Positions 25,054-33,654 are shown, counted from the first letter of the stretch. The stretch is DNA of 64,000 nucleotides from Brevibacillus dissolubilis (GCF_006170445.1 NZ_VCNA01000002.1:1-64000); one strand, 5' to 3'. Notes: generated from the letters alone by a model not told the origin. Numbers and translations are program-made.

Positions 25054-27900
25054 TTATTCGCTCTCTTCTGTCGGAGAAATTTGGCGTCCAGTCTCCACCC
25101 AGATCTTTTGCGGGAACATCGAGGTATGCTCTGGGCCGGGACGGCTGGTGATGATGCCTACTTGGTTCCACTGGCTGATGAATTTTTTGATACCCGTTAC
25201 GTAGTTCAGGCTTTTCGCCGGGTTGCCTGTCGTGTATTGAATGCCGCGGAGCCATTTTTGACGGGTAGCCGGACTGAATGCTTGGATTTTGTCTGCCTTG
25301 GTGTTGGTTCCATCCATGATGATCTGGTAGTTCGCTTCGGTCAGCACGTCATTAGGGACGCGGGCTGGCCAGAATGTCGGCAGATATTCACCACTGAATG
25401 CGCGATAGGCAGACAGGCAGCTCGATGTATCGGTCTGCCATGGGACAGCCATCCAGCGGGTAATGTCACCTGCGTAGCTTCCATCGAGCGGGCCGCCTTC
25501 CCCTAGAGCGATCGGTGAGGTCAGGGTGCTGCCAAAGTCCAGCTGGCGAGCATTGCGGCGTTTGATGCGGAATGGTTCACTGAACATCATGGAATGACGC
25601 ATCGGCCAGGTGAATTCGCATCCCGGATGGAACGGCCCGCCCATCGTCTCATCCAATGCTGCGCGGTCCAGACCGTGTGCACGTTCGGCTGGAGTCATCT
25701 CGTCCCATGTCTTGACCTTCGGCAGACCGTCTGAGATGAAGTCGCCCATCGCCCATTGCTTGAGCCATTGGTATTGGGATGGCAGGATCGACATCCATTC
25801 ACGCGGGTCAGTGCTGGTCGGTACCAGTGTCGCACCGTCACCATAGATACCCGGCCACGCATCCGCTTGCTGATAGGATGCATGCGGATTGCGGAATCTC
25901 GTAAAAATCGATTGGCGAAGTGCCAGTTTGTCATCGCTTGGGTCATTGAGCTGTGCCACGAAGTCAGAGTTGGTGAAATCAAGCGGGCTTCCCCAGCCGA
26001 ATTCTTCGGCAAACCCGGCATTCACCCATTGATAGTCACTGAAGCGTTTGAGGATCGGATAAATATGCTGCGAGAAGGTCGGACGCTTCGGCTTCGTGTT
26101 CGGATCGAGCTCAAACCCGGCTTCTTGCATGAGATCATAGCCAGTGATAATCGCTTGTACCCCCGGCGTATAGTCAGGCGGGCCGACGAGCACCCATGCA
26201 CCTTTTGCTTCGAACACCTGCCCATTGAGGACGACCGTAGCATCGACAGGCCCATCGCTGACATCGTCGTGCCACCCGTCATTGTTGGCAAAAGTGGTAG
26301 GGTCACCGCCGACCGTTGCGGATTTTCCGTATCCCCCGAGGAAGATCAGGTGCCCGTTCTCATCGGTACGCAGTTCACCCAAGTAGACCTGCTGATCGAA
26401 AAATTGGCCTTTGTCAAATGCATATCGGCTTTGTGAACCGTCTGTATTGGTATTTTTGCCGCTGATCGTGATTTTTCCCGGATCGATGATCAATGGTGTA
26501 CGGGCTTGATTGGCGTTGCGCAGTGTGCTTGCTGTCGCAGGAACTCCCGGTAATTGTCCCATGGCTGCCGGAATATCGAGTGCCAGGTCAAAATCATACC
26601 AGGCGGCTTTGACATTGGAGACATGGACAGACCAGGTGATCTCAGCTTGATCGGCGGTGATTTCTTGGACGATTTCGCCTTTGCGGTTACGGCCAAACAG
26701 TCGGAAGCGTGCCCCCTGACGCTTGATGCAGCCTGTGCTGTCGCGGTAGTCTTGGGGATCGATCTGGTGCACACCCGGAATCTCCGGCCCGAGGAAGTAT
26801 TCGCTCTCACTGTTCCCTACACGCGCAATCCCGATCGCTGGATGAATCACCACGTCAACAATCTGATTGTCCTGTACCTGTATCGGTTGTTTCAGGCTGC
26901 GTGGTTGGTTCGGTTCGACGATCGGAACGCCATTTTCGTAGCGTCGCACCTCGGCAGAGGCTTTGTACACGACTTTACGCGCTTCGCTGATGCTGCCGAT
27001 TGGGGTATGCTCCGGCAGGACACGCCATGTGTTAAACGAAAGATTTTCGCCGTATTCCTGCTGTCCCTGTGCATCAATGTCTTGCTTATGCAGGACGAGT
27101 GTCGCCACATGGATCGGCTCGGATTCGCTCTCGTCCCAAGCGACGGTGGCTTGGTCGAGTGGCATCGTCCCATCATTGGTGCGGAGCTGGATGTGAAAAT
27201 GGAGGGCGACCTCTTCGGTGAGCAGGCGTTTTTTCAGCTCATCGTGCAGGTAGTTGGGATTGGTCGTATCGACGGTTACCTCTGTCGGAACAGCCGGAGT
27301 AATCTTATATTTCACGTACTGATTCGGGCCAAAGGCAAACGGCAGGATGCTCCAGTAGGAGGCGTTGAGCACGCTTTTTTCCAGCTTGTTCATCTCGTTG
27401 ACGATCTGTTCGGTTCTGGGATGGGCGGCGTAGTAGCTGTCGAGTTCACCGTTTTGGCCTGCGTATGTAAACTCGTACATGTCCTTTACCGTATCGACGA
27501 AGAACACGTTATTGTTTTGCAAGAGAAAATCGTGGGTGGTGGCATTCTCGTCCCCCTCCAGGATTTTGCGGCCCAGTACGCCGAACAGCTTAATCGCCAT
27601 GCCGAGCGGTTTACGGATGTCGGCACCTGTCGGGGCTACTTCGTCACTGGAAAAACGCACCCATGCCGGAAACTCCTCATATCCAAATACGCCTACACGC
27701 AGCTCCTGCGGCAAATCTGGACAAATCTTGAAGGTTCCGGCTGCACATCCGTGTGTCTTGCGAAATACGGGACGTTGCACAGGGCATTGTCCTTGGGCGA
27801 TCGCTCTGCCCATCGGCCCATCTACGAACATTTTTTTCAAGCCAGCAATCGGGTCTTCCGTCCCAGATTGGCCGGCCTTGGTTGGATTTTGGTCGCTCAT
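25054..27900 (-). CDS. Catalase-like domain fused to a LodA/GoxA-family CTQ-dependent oxidase
   Basis: 948 residues in two parts. Residues ~20-330 look like a catalase-family domain: His50 in RKTHGCAAG, an NNN run at 129-131 before VFFVD, PAWVRFSS at ~78-85, and R308-x3-Y312-x6-R319, the spacing of the proximal haem-Tyr motif. Residues ~346-948 match LodA/GoxA: HPAIGIARVGNS (~352-363), FHPGCEFTW with Cys761 and VPWQTDTSSC with Trp821, the likely CTQ pair. LodA itself uses a Cys and a Trp about 65 residues apart; here the gap is 60. LodA-type enzymes oxidise amino-acid amines and release NH3 and H2O2. There is no signal peptide. ATG 27900 lies behind GGTGGAG. The LodB-like gene follows by 3 nt. 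The substrate is not predictable. Confidence 0.82.
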   Translation of the reverse strand: MSDQNPTKAGQSGTEDPIAGLKKMFVDGPMGRAIAQGQCPVQRPVFRKTHGCAAGTFKICPDLPQELRVGVFGYEEFPAWVRFSSDEVAPTGADIRKPLGMAIKLFGVLGRKILEGDENATTHDFLLQNNNVFFVDTVKDMYEFTYAGQNGELDSYYAAHPRTEQIVNEMNKLEKSVLNASYWSILPFAFGPNQYVKYKITPAVPTEVTVDTTNPNYLHDELKKRLLTEEVALHFHIQLRTNDGTMPLDQATVAWDESESEPIHVATLVLHKQDIDAQGQQEYGENLSFNTWRVLPEHTPIGSISEARKVVYKASAEVRRYENGVPIVEPNQPRSLKQPIQVQDNQIVDVVIHPAIGIARVGNSESEYFLGPEIPGVHQIDPQDYRDSTGCIKRQGARFRLFGRNRKGEIVQEITADQAEITWSVHVSNVKAAWYDFDLALDIPAAMGQLPGVPATASTLRNANQARTPLIIDPGKITISGKNTNTDGSQSRYAFDKGQFFDQQVYLGELRTDENGHLIFLGGYGKSATVGGDPTTFANNDGWHDDVSDGPVDATVVLNGQVFEAKGAWVLVGPPDYTPGVQAIITGYDLMQEAGFELDPNTKPKRPTFSQHIYPILKRFSDYQWVNAGFAEEFGWGSPLDFTNSDFVAQLNDPSDDKLALRQSIFTRFRNPHASYQQADAWPGIYGDGATLVPTSTDPREWMSILPSQYQWLKQWAMGDFISDGLPKVKTWDEMTPAERAHGLDRAALDETMGGPFHPGCEFTWPMRHSMMFSEPFRIKRRNARQLDFGSTLTSPIALGEGGPLDGSYAGDITRWMAVPWQTDTSSCLSAYRAFSGEYLPTFWPARVPNDVLTEANYQIIMDGTNTKADKIQAFSPATRQKWLRGIQYTTGNPAKSLNYVTGIKKFISQWNQVGIITSRPGPEHTSMFPQKIWVETGRQISPTEESE

Positions 27901-27953
27901 ATTACTCCACCTGCTCTCTGAGTATTTATATGGATACTATAGCTTTCAGAGTA

Positions 27954-27990
27954 GTCATATGACCATTGACCCGAGTCACTTCTTGGGTCA
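27954..27990. promoter_or_regulatory. Two adjacent palindromes upstream of the oxidase gene
   Basis: GTCATATGAC (27954-27963) is a perfect 10-nt palindrome. TGACCCGAG...CTTGGGTCA (27967-27990) is a near-perfect inverted repeat with 9-nt arms. They lie 54-90 nt before the oxidase start codon, where an operator would sit. A T-run is lacking, so they do not look like a terminator for the upstream hydrolase. Confidence 0.35.
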
Positions 27991-28037
27991 TGCCGGTCAC
28001 TGACTTGGCAGATGGGTGGGGTTGGCGCTGTGCCTCT

Positions 28038-29891
28038 TTATCCGGGCACTCCCGCAGGCCAATCGGTGATACGGTTAATGATCGTCCACATCAGTGCATC
28101 GATATCGGCGCGCATCTGATCCAGTTGTGCATCGTTGCGGGAATTGGCCAGAATTGCCCAGACATACTGATTGTTGGTGCGGACAAGGATCGAAGCCGTA
28201 CCCGGAAGGTCTCCCAGATGCCAGTAGTTGCCCAGAGCGTTAATAGCCCAGCCCTTCGCGTAATTGGCGGGCGTCATATCAGGTCTGGGTGCAGTCGTCG
28301 GCGTGATCATGGTGCCGAGTGTGGCAGGTCTTAGGATGTCTGGGACGGTAGCGAATCCGTCTACACGGAGGGCGAACTTGACGAGGTCTTTGGCAGATGC
28401 GATCCAGCCTCCGTGTGCGTCCATACGGGAGACTCGGATCGCGTACGGATTCCACGCCGCGGTCTGCGAATAATAGACGACCTCGTTGGGACGACGCTGT
28501 GCCAGAGTGTCACCGGCGATATGCATATCGGTAATGCCACTGGGCGCAAGAACATTCTGTCTGACATAATCCGCATATGTTTGGCCGGAGACTTGTTCAA
28601 TCACCCGCCCGAGCACCAAATATCCGAAGTTGAGGTATTCAAAACGTGTTCCCGGCGTATGGGTCAAGGGGCGGTTATTCGCCGGATCGAGCATCCACGT
28701 GATCAACTCGTCTTGATTGAGGTTAAACATGGTAAACATCGGGTCCTGAGATGTGGCCCAGCCGCTCGTATGCTCCAACAGATGCTGCACGGTGATCTGA
28801 TTGATGGGAGAATTTGCGGGCAGTGTGCCATAGGTGTTGCCGAGGATGCTGTTGGGGCCGAATACTCTGTCACCCAGATTCAGACGCCCGGCTTCGATCA
28901 GTCGAAATACCGCAACCGAGGTGATCGGCTTCGAGACGCTGGCAATCCGGAAGAGATGATTGGTCGTCACCCGTTCATTGGTAGCGGTGTTGGCTAGCCC
29001 GAATGCTTGGGACAATACCAATCTCCCCCGATGAGCCAGAGCCAGAGACAATCCCGGTACCCTGTGATTATTCATGAAAGTGGTCACCGTCTGGTCGATG
29101 AACGCCTGTTCCGCGTCGGACAGAGACGGTTTGTGCCAGATGGCCGCGTGACGGGCCGTTCCGCGCAATGGATAGCCGCTTACTTTAACCAGACGGAAGC
29201 CACGGGCGACCATGGCGTTAAAATCCGCTTGATATTCCGCATCGGTCAAACCATGGCGGCTGAACCAAGTAAGTGCCGGTCCTTGAATCCAGATCGCTGT
29301 ATAAAAATTCTGACCGCCCACCTCATATCCGCTGACACGCAACAGGATGTAGCCTTCGTTGGCCCACTGGTTAAACTGAGCCTGATACTCGGACGGACTC
29401 AGACCGTGACGCGCGACCCAACCGGCGATCGGCGACTTTTCCCAAATCGCGGCAAAACGAGGCTGACCGCCGACAGAGTACCCGCTCACGTCAACAGGAT
29501 GATACCCTTGTGGAGTCAAGGCGTCGTATTCGGCTTGAAGCTCAGCAGCCGTCAAGCCATGGCGGGCACGAAACGGTGGGCCGTCGGTTTTATGCCAAAT
29601 CGAGGCATAGCGGGCCTGACCGCCCACCTCATAACCGCTCACCCGAACAGGACGATACCCCTGCCTGGTGAGATCATTAAACAAGGCCTGATGCTCCGCA
29701 GCCGACAGCCCATGCCGCGCCTGCCATGCAGGGCCTGGTGATTGTTCCCAGACAGCATCATAGCGGTCAACTCCTCCGACACCATACCCACTCACATCGA
29801 TCAGCCGATACCCCTGGGAAACCAGTGAGTTAAAGGTGGCTTGATACTGTGCAGCAGTAAGTCCATGACGTGCCTGCCATGCATACGCCAT
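28038..29891 (-). CDS. Serine hydrolase (class C beta-lactamase fold) with five N-terminal BTRD1-type repeats
   Basis: 617 residues. Residues 5-259 are five back-to-back 51-residue repeats, each with an ARHGL-type start, a GY..V.VSGY..GG centre and a final W. This matches the bacterial tandem repeat domain also seen ahead of fungal polyglycine hydrolases. Residues ~260-617 are a beta-lactamase/penicillin-binding-type hydrolase: SVSK (SxxK nucleophile, ~315), YLN (YxN), and HLGDLPG in the place of the KTG box. ATG 29891 is chosen because GAGGGG lies 7 nt upstream. There is no signal peptide, unlike most of this family. The gene lies 55 nt after the stalk-domain gene. Substrate unknown; esterase or D-amino-acid peptidase activity is possible. 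Confidence 0.82.
   Translation of the reverse strand: MAYAWQARHGLTAAQYQATFNSLVSQGYRLIDVSGYGVGGVDRYDAVWEQSPGPAWQARHGLSAAEHQALFNDLTRQGYRPVRVSGYEVGGQARYASIWHKTDGPPFRARHGLTAAELQAEYDALTPQGYHPVDVSGYSVGGQPRFAAIWEKSPIAGWVARHGLSPSEYQAQFNQWANEGYILLRVSGYEVGGQNFYTAIWIQGPALTWFSRHGLTDAEYQADFNAMVARGFRLVKVSGYPLRGTARHAAIWHKPSLSDAEQAFIDQTVTTFMNNHRVPGLSLALAHRGRLVLSQAFGLANTATNERVTTNHLFRIASVSKPITSVAVFRLIEAGRLNLGDRVFGPNSILGNTYGTLPANSPINQITVQHLLEHTSGWATSQDPMFTMFNLNQDELITWMLDPANNRPLTHTPGTRFEYLNFGYLVLGRVIEQVSGQTYADYVRQNVLAPSGITDMHIAGDTLAQRRPNEVVYYSQTAAWNPYAIRVSRMDAHGGWIASAKDLVKFALRVDGFATVPDILRPATLGTMITPTTAPRPDMTPANYAKGWAINALGNYWHLGDLPGTASILVRTNNQYVWAILANSRNDAQLDQMRADIDALMWTIINRITDWPAGVPG
29115..29879 (-). repeat. Five tandem 51-codon (153-nt) protein repeats
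   Basis: Five units of exactly 51 codons encode residues 5-259 of the serine hydrolase. Conserved positions are ARHGL, VSGY, GG and a late Trp. The units have diverged in sequence but not in length. Confidence 0.85.
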
Positions 29892-29946
29892 ACAAACACC
29901 CCTCATAACGTAGTGGTCGCGGGATGAGTCAGGGTTGCAGGATCTG

Positions 29947-31212
29947 TTAGTTGGATCTGGTAGGTCTTACAGATGTGGTGATCGTCACCGTCTGACTGGA
30001 AGCATCCCAATGGACTTGGGCCCCCAACCCTTCGCTTACAAAGCGCAATGGAACCATGGCATAGCCGTTGACCATTTGCGCTGCAATCGGTAAGGTTACG
30101 CTCTTGTTGCCAACCTGTGCTTGCTGCTTGTTCATCTGCAGGGAGATTTTCGTCTCTCCCTTCACAGCTGTCACTGTAAGATTGCTGGCATTCCAATCGA
30201 CCTGTGCACCCAGCTTCTCAAAAATGGCACGCAGCGGAACCAAGGTGTTCCCTCTCTGCACAACAGGAGACTGCTCAAAGATCTGTACTTCGCCATTGAT
30301 CACGACCCGGATATAGCCCAGCTGAAGCGGGGGAAAGGAGATACCGCTGCCAAAATATGCTTTCCGCTTGTTGGAGATGGCATTGAGACTGTCTTTTCTC
30401 TGCTTCAAAATGGCCGCGATGGTCTGATCCTTGCGGGTATTGATTTTGATCAGGGTCTCTTTGCGTTTTTGCGCGATCTTCGCTTGGTAATTCTGTTTCA
30501 ACGACTCCAGCTTTGAGGTGTACTCCTTGCGTTTTTGCTCGATTCTCTTTTCGGCTTCTCTTTTGGTGATGCTGCCTGATTCGTATAGATCCATGGTGTA
30601 GCCAGAGTAGTAAGAGTCCGATTCTTTTTGCAACAGATCCATCGTATATCCGGTGTAGTACGGGTCGACCTCTTTCTGATACAGGTCCATGGTGTAGCCT
30701 GTATAGTAAGGATCAATCTCCTTTTCATACAGATCCATGGTATAGCCTGTGTAGTAGGGATCGATGTCTTTTTCATACAGATCCATTGCATATCCTTCGT
30801 AGTACGGGTCTATGGTCTTCTCATACAAGTCCATAGCAAATCCGGTATAGTAAGCATCGATATATTTATGGTATTCATTCAACTTTTGGGTATTTCCAAC
30901 TTTCTTAACCAGTTGATCATAATCTTTTTTCAACAGCTTGCTCAGGGCATTGAGGTCGGATTCGGTCAGTGACTCGATCCGGTTGAACTCGTTCGTCGTT
31001 GATTTTCTCAGCATGTCGTAGTCTTTTTTGGTCTTCTCCAGATATTGCTTATAATCTGCTGCTTCCGCCTCTTTGTAGGCCGCAAATTCCTCCTTGACCT
31101 CATCCAAAAAATCCCGATCCACATCAGCTGCATGGACAACCGAATGTTGTGAAAAGATGAGCGTGCAAGCCATGCTTACCGCAAGAAAAGAAGGGAGTAT
31201 TGCTCTTGTCAT
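29947..31212 (-). CDS. Secreted coiled-coil/repeat protein with a C-terminal copper amine oxidase-type stalk domain
   Basis: 421 residues. A signal peptide (to about residue 30, ending in HSVVHA) is followed by a charged helical segment (~30-115), then six perfect-length 16-residue repeats of the D-P-Y-Y-T-G-Y-T-M-D-L-Y-E-K pattern (~119-214), a second Lys/Arg/Glu-rich helical segment, and two copies of the stalk-domain pattern (VPLRAIFEKLGAQVDW and VPLRFVSEGLGAQVHW, ~345 and ~400), known as the N-terminal domain of copper amine oxidase. ATG 31212 follows GGAG by 8 nt. The stalk domain is common on secreted wall-associated proteins of Paenibacillus-like bacteria; no enzyme domain is present. 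A cell-surface structural or binding role is inferred. Confidence 0.75.
   Translation of the reverse strand: MTRAILPSFLAVSMACTLIFSQHSVVHAADVDRDFLDEVKEEFAAYKEAEAADYKQYLEKTKKDYDMLRKSTTNEFNRIESLTESDLNALSKLLKKDYDQLVKKVGNTQKLNEYHKYIDAYYTGFAMDLYEKTIDPYYEGYAMDLYEKDIDPYYTGYTMDLYEKEIDPYYTGYTMDLYQKEVDPYYTGYTMDLLQKESDSYYSGYTMDLYESGSITKREAEKRIEQKRKEYTSKLESLKQNYQAKIAQKRKETLIKINTRKDQTIAAILKQRKDSLNAISNKRKAYFGSGISFPPLQLGYIRVVINGEVQIFEQSPVVQRGNTLVPLRAIFEKLGAQVDWNASNLTVTAVKGETKISLQMNKQQAQVGNKSVTLPIAAQMVNGYAMVPLRFVSEGLGAQVHWDASSQTVTITTSVRPTRSN
30571..30858 (-). repeat. Six tandem 48-nt repeats (16 codons each)
   Basis: Each 48-nt unit encodes DPYYTGYTMDLYEKEI or a close variant. Units 3-5 are the most alike; the outer ones have drifted. 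Such arrays can change copy number by slippage. Confidence 0.85.
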
Positions 31213-31400
31213 TTCCAAAACTCCATTTCGTCAGATGATTTCCTACACACTATATACATATACTGGATTCCAAGTGGATGATCTACCTGTTTTGGTGAAA
31301 ATAGAGCTTCCTGACCAAAAGGAACATGACAAACATACCCTATTTCTTTCTTACGTCTTATTAAAAAGAGTACAGTACAGATTTAAAAGTCCTAGCCTAG

Positions 31401-32183
31401 TCATTCCTTTTTAGCCACATGGTTGCGCAAGGGAAGCTTGTTTTCCTCAATGCCCTCCACGACCAATCGGGCAATCTGTCTGGCTCCCGCTTCTTGAAAA
31501 TGGGTGTTGTCCTGTACGCCGTTTGGATAATTCGGATGGACACCGGCATCCAGCCACAAAAAGATAGACTTGGTCTCCTCTGGCCCCAGCTGGTTGTACA
31601 ATGCCTTGCTTTTGGCGGTCAGGTCGATCAGTGGTACTTGTTCGGCCAGTGCCAGCTCTTTCATCGCGGCCGGATACAGCCCGTGTGAATCTTGGGCAGC
31701 TCCGTCAGCGGCAAAGCGTCTTCGCTCCACTGGTGTGACGAGGACGGGGATGGCTCCCTTTTCACGGGCGCCGTCGATATATTGCTTCAGGTAACTTTTG
31801 TAGGTGGTGGAAGGCTCGGTGTATCTGGTCGGGTCCTCTTTTTTCTCGTCGTTGTGACCGAATTGGATGAAGAGATAGTCCCCTTTTTCGATCTTGTCCA
31901 ATATTGTAGTCAGACGCCCTTCGTCGATGAAGCTTTTGGAGCTTCGGCCTGACTCGGCATGGTTTTTCACGATGATTTTGTCATCGAACAGCTTGCCGAA
32001 TACCTGTCCCCAGCCTGCGCGGGGAGCCAGCTCGGATGAGTAGGTAGAGACGGTCGAATCTCCTGCGAGGTAGACGGAGATGGTATTTTTCCCGTGCTGG
32101 CCGTTGTTGTCAGTTCTTGTCATATCGCTGGACGCGGTGGCATGGCCTCCTGTGAAGATCAGGCTGGCGGCTTCTGCTGCCAA
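31401..32183 (-). CDS. Rhamnogalacturonan acetylesterase-like SGNH hydrolase, N-terminus uncertain
   Basis: About 260 residues of a GDSL/SGNH esterase: block I YLAGDSTV with the nucleophile Ser, block III FGHNDEKK, and a late DNTHFQ providing Asp and His. This fits the family that removes acetyl groups from rhamnogalacturonan I, which suits the pectin genes upstream. No ATG with a ribosome site opens the frame. A TTG at 32183 is the only usable start, and the frame upstream ends in a stop at 32232-32234. A normal signal peptide is missing, though a small hydrophobic stretch remains (LSGFLAAEAASLIF). The 5' end may therefore be truncated, or the gene starts at an unusual codon. Confidence 0.72.
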   Translation of the reverse strand: MAAEAASLIFTGGHATASSDMTRTDNNGQHGKNTISVYLAGDSTVSTYSSELAPRAGWGQVFGKLFDDKIIVKNHAESGRSSKSFIDEGRLTTILDKIEKGDYLFIQFGHNDEKKEDPTRYTEPSTTYKSYLKQYIDGAREKGAIPVLVTPVERRRFAADGAAQDSHGLYPAAMKELALAEQVPLIDLTAKSKALYNQLGPEETKSIFLWLDAGVHPNYPNGVQDNTHFQEAGARQIARLVVEGIEENKLPLRNHVAKKE

Positions 32184-32293
32184 AAAGCCTGACAGATCCG
32201 TCCAGCCTACTATGGAGATTGTTTGTGATTTTTATGAGTTTTGATGGTATACTTATACGATCAAATATTTCGTCAGAAAGAAGTGCCTACACC

Positions 32294-32623
32294 ATGATCT
32301 TCGAATATGTATCCAAGTTTATCCTCGGGGGCTGTATTCTCGCGCTCGCCACTTACTTGAGCAAATCGAATAATGTGTTCCTCTCCGGTGTGATTACAAC
32401 TCTGCCCATTATGACTCTCGCGAATATGTCCTTGCAGATGAAGTATATGGACGATCAAAAATTTCATCTGGCACAGAAAAGCGGTATTTTCGGTGCGCTC
32501 GGCCTGGTTTTATTCGTCGGCTGTGTGTTCTTGTTGACCAATTGGACAAGACCACTGTATGCCGTGCTGATCTCGTTGGTCATTTTTGTGATATACATGG
32601 CGCTGTATAAATACCTTTCCTGA
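32294..32623 (+). CDS. Small multi-pass membrane protein (GlpM/DUF3147-like)
   Basis: A 109-residue protein of four hydrophobic segments with short loops, including LATYLSKSNN after segment 1. The overall pattern resembles small GlpM/DUF3147-type membrane proteins; function unknown. It starts at ATG 32294 behind an AGAAAGAAG stretch; an earlier in-frame ATG at 32219 has no ribosome site. It is the only plus-strand gene inside the pectin region and converges with the arabinanase gene, with which it shares a bidirectional terminator. Confidence 0.65.
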   Translation: MIFEYVSKFILGGCILALATYLSKSNNVFLSGVITTLPIMTLANMSLQMKYMDDQKFHLAQKSGIFGALGLVLFVGCVFLLTNWTRPLYAVLISLVIFVIYMALYKYLS

Positions 32624-32654
32624 TCGGCTTGGCATCCGGAGCAACCGATCATAG

Positions 32655-32695
32655 AAAAAGGAGGAGCATTACTATCATGCTCCTCCTTTTCTTTT
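32655..32695. terminator. Bidirectional rho-independent terminator
   Basis: AAAAGGAGGAGCAT pairs with ATGCTCCTCCTTTT around a 7-nt loop. T-rich tails on both strands let it end the membrane-protein gene from the left and, at its other edge, lie just past the arabinanase stop only for plus-strand traffic. Confidence 0.85.
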
Positions 32696-32697
32696 CA

Positions 32698-33654
32698 TTA
32701 ATAAGTCGGCCAACCGCTGGCATCCCAATAGAGATCATTGATCAAAAGCTTCGGCTTGCCCCCGTCGTTGGCATCATAAGCATGTCTCACAATCATGTTG
32801 TTGTTATATACATCTTGATGCCCTGGGCCCCTCCATTGCACATTACCGGAGTCAAGGATCGTCCCCCCGTTGTTCATCATACTGACCCCGTTTTTATCCA
32901 CGTATGGGCCTGTGATGCTGGTAGAACGTCCGTAGACCATCTTGTAGGTACTGTCCACTCCCTTGCAGCAATAGTCAATAGAGGCGAACAGATAGTAGTA
33001 ACCGTTCCGGTATGTAATCGTCGGGGCCTCAATCGCTCCACCGTTCACCGTTCTTTTGGCGATCGAATAGATCGTTCCTGTAGGCTTCATCGTATTCGGA
33101 TCAAGCTTCACGACCTTCAAGCCACTGCCAAAAGAGCCGAATGACAACCACGGCTGTCCGTTCGCATCAATCGTCAGATTCGGGTCGATGGCATTGTAAT
33201 CATTGCCTTCTTGTGTCGTACGGATCACTAATCCGTCATCCCGCCATTGACCAGCACCGATGCTGTGCGTAGAGGTCAGGCCGATCAGCGAGGTGCGGGA
33301 GCCAAAGGTAGAGATGGAATAGTAGAGCCAGTATCTGCCGTTGAAATAATGGATATCAGGTGCCCACACATCGTTGTTGGTGTGATTCGGTACGTAGTTT
33401 TTCCACCAGGACAGTGGCTGCAGGAAGATTTGCGGGGTTCTGTACCAATTCGTCCCGTTATCGGATCGGAGGACTTGCAGCCCTGTCCCCGTCGAGAAGG
33501 TGTACCAAGCGGTTCCTTCCTTGATGATAGATGGGTCGTGTACATTGGTATCCCCTGTCAGATTCCAAAAGGATGCGTAAGCGGGTACGGCGCAGCTGAG
33601 AACCGCTGTGAAAAGGGCAAGACCCATGCTTTTTTTGCTGAACATTTTTACCAT
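32698..33654 (-). CDS. Secreted arabinan endo-1,5-alpha-L-arabinosidase (GH43)
   Basis: 318 residues with a signal peptide (MVKMFSKKSMGLALFTAVLS, cleavage near YA-S) and a GH43 five-blade propeller core. The three acidic catalytic positions are visible: Asp in NVHDPSII, Asp in NAIDPNLT, and Glu in GGAIEAPTI. It cuts alpha-1,5-arabinan side chains of pectin outside the cell. ATG 33654 is chosen because GAGG lies 7 nt upstream; an earlier frame start would put about 23 residues in front of the signal peptide. It lies 83 nt after the KDPG aldolase gene and is probably the last gene of the main pectin operon before the esterase-like gene. Confidence 0.88.
   Translation of the reverse strand: MVKMFSKKSMGLALFTAVLSCAVPAYASFWNLTGDTNVHDPSIIKEGTAWYTFSTGTGLQVLRSDNGTNWYRTPQIFLQPLSWWKNYVPNHTNNDVWAPDIHYFNGRYWLYYSISTFGSRTSLIGLTSTHSIGAGQWRDDGLVIRTTQEGNDYNAIDPNLTIDANGQPWLSFGSFGSGLKVVKLDPNTMKPTGTIYSIAKRTVNGGAIEAPTITYRNGYYYLFASIDYCCKGVDSTYKMVYGRSTSITGPYVDKNGVSMMNNGGTILDSGNVQWRGPGHQDVYNNNMIVRHAYDANDGGKPKLLINDLYWDASGWPTY

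Noticed and set aside
26554-27921. Plus-strand open frame of 455 codons opposite the oxidase gene
   Set aside because: Its translation is complementary to the catalase-like and LodA-like coding sequence, and it lacks a ribosome site.
30571-30858. Possible CRISPR-like array
   Set aside because: The 48-nt units are directly adjacent with no spacers and keep the reading frame of a protein.
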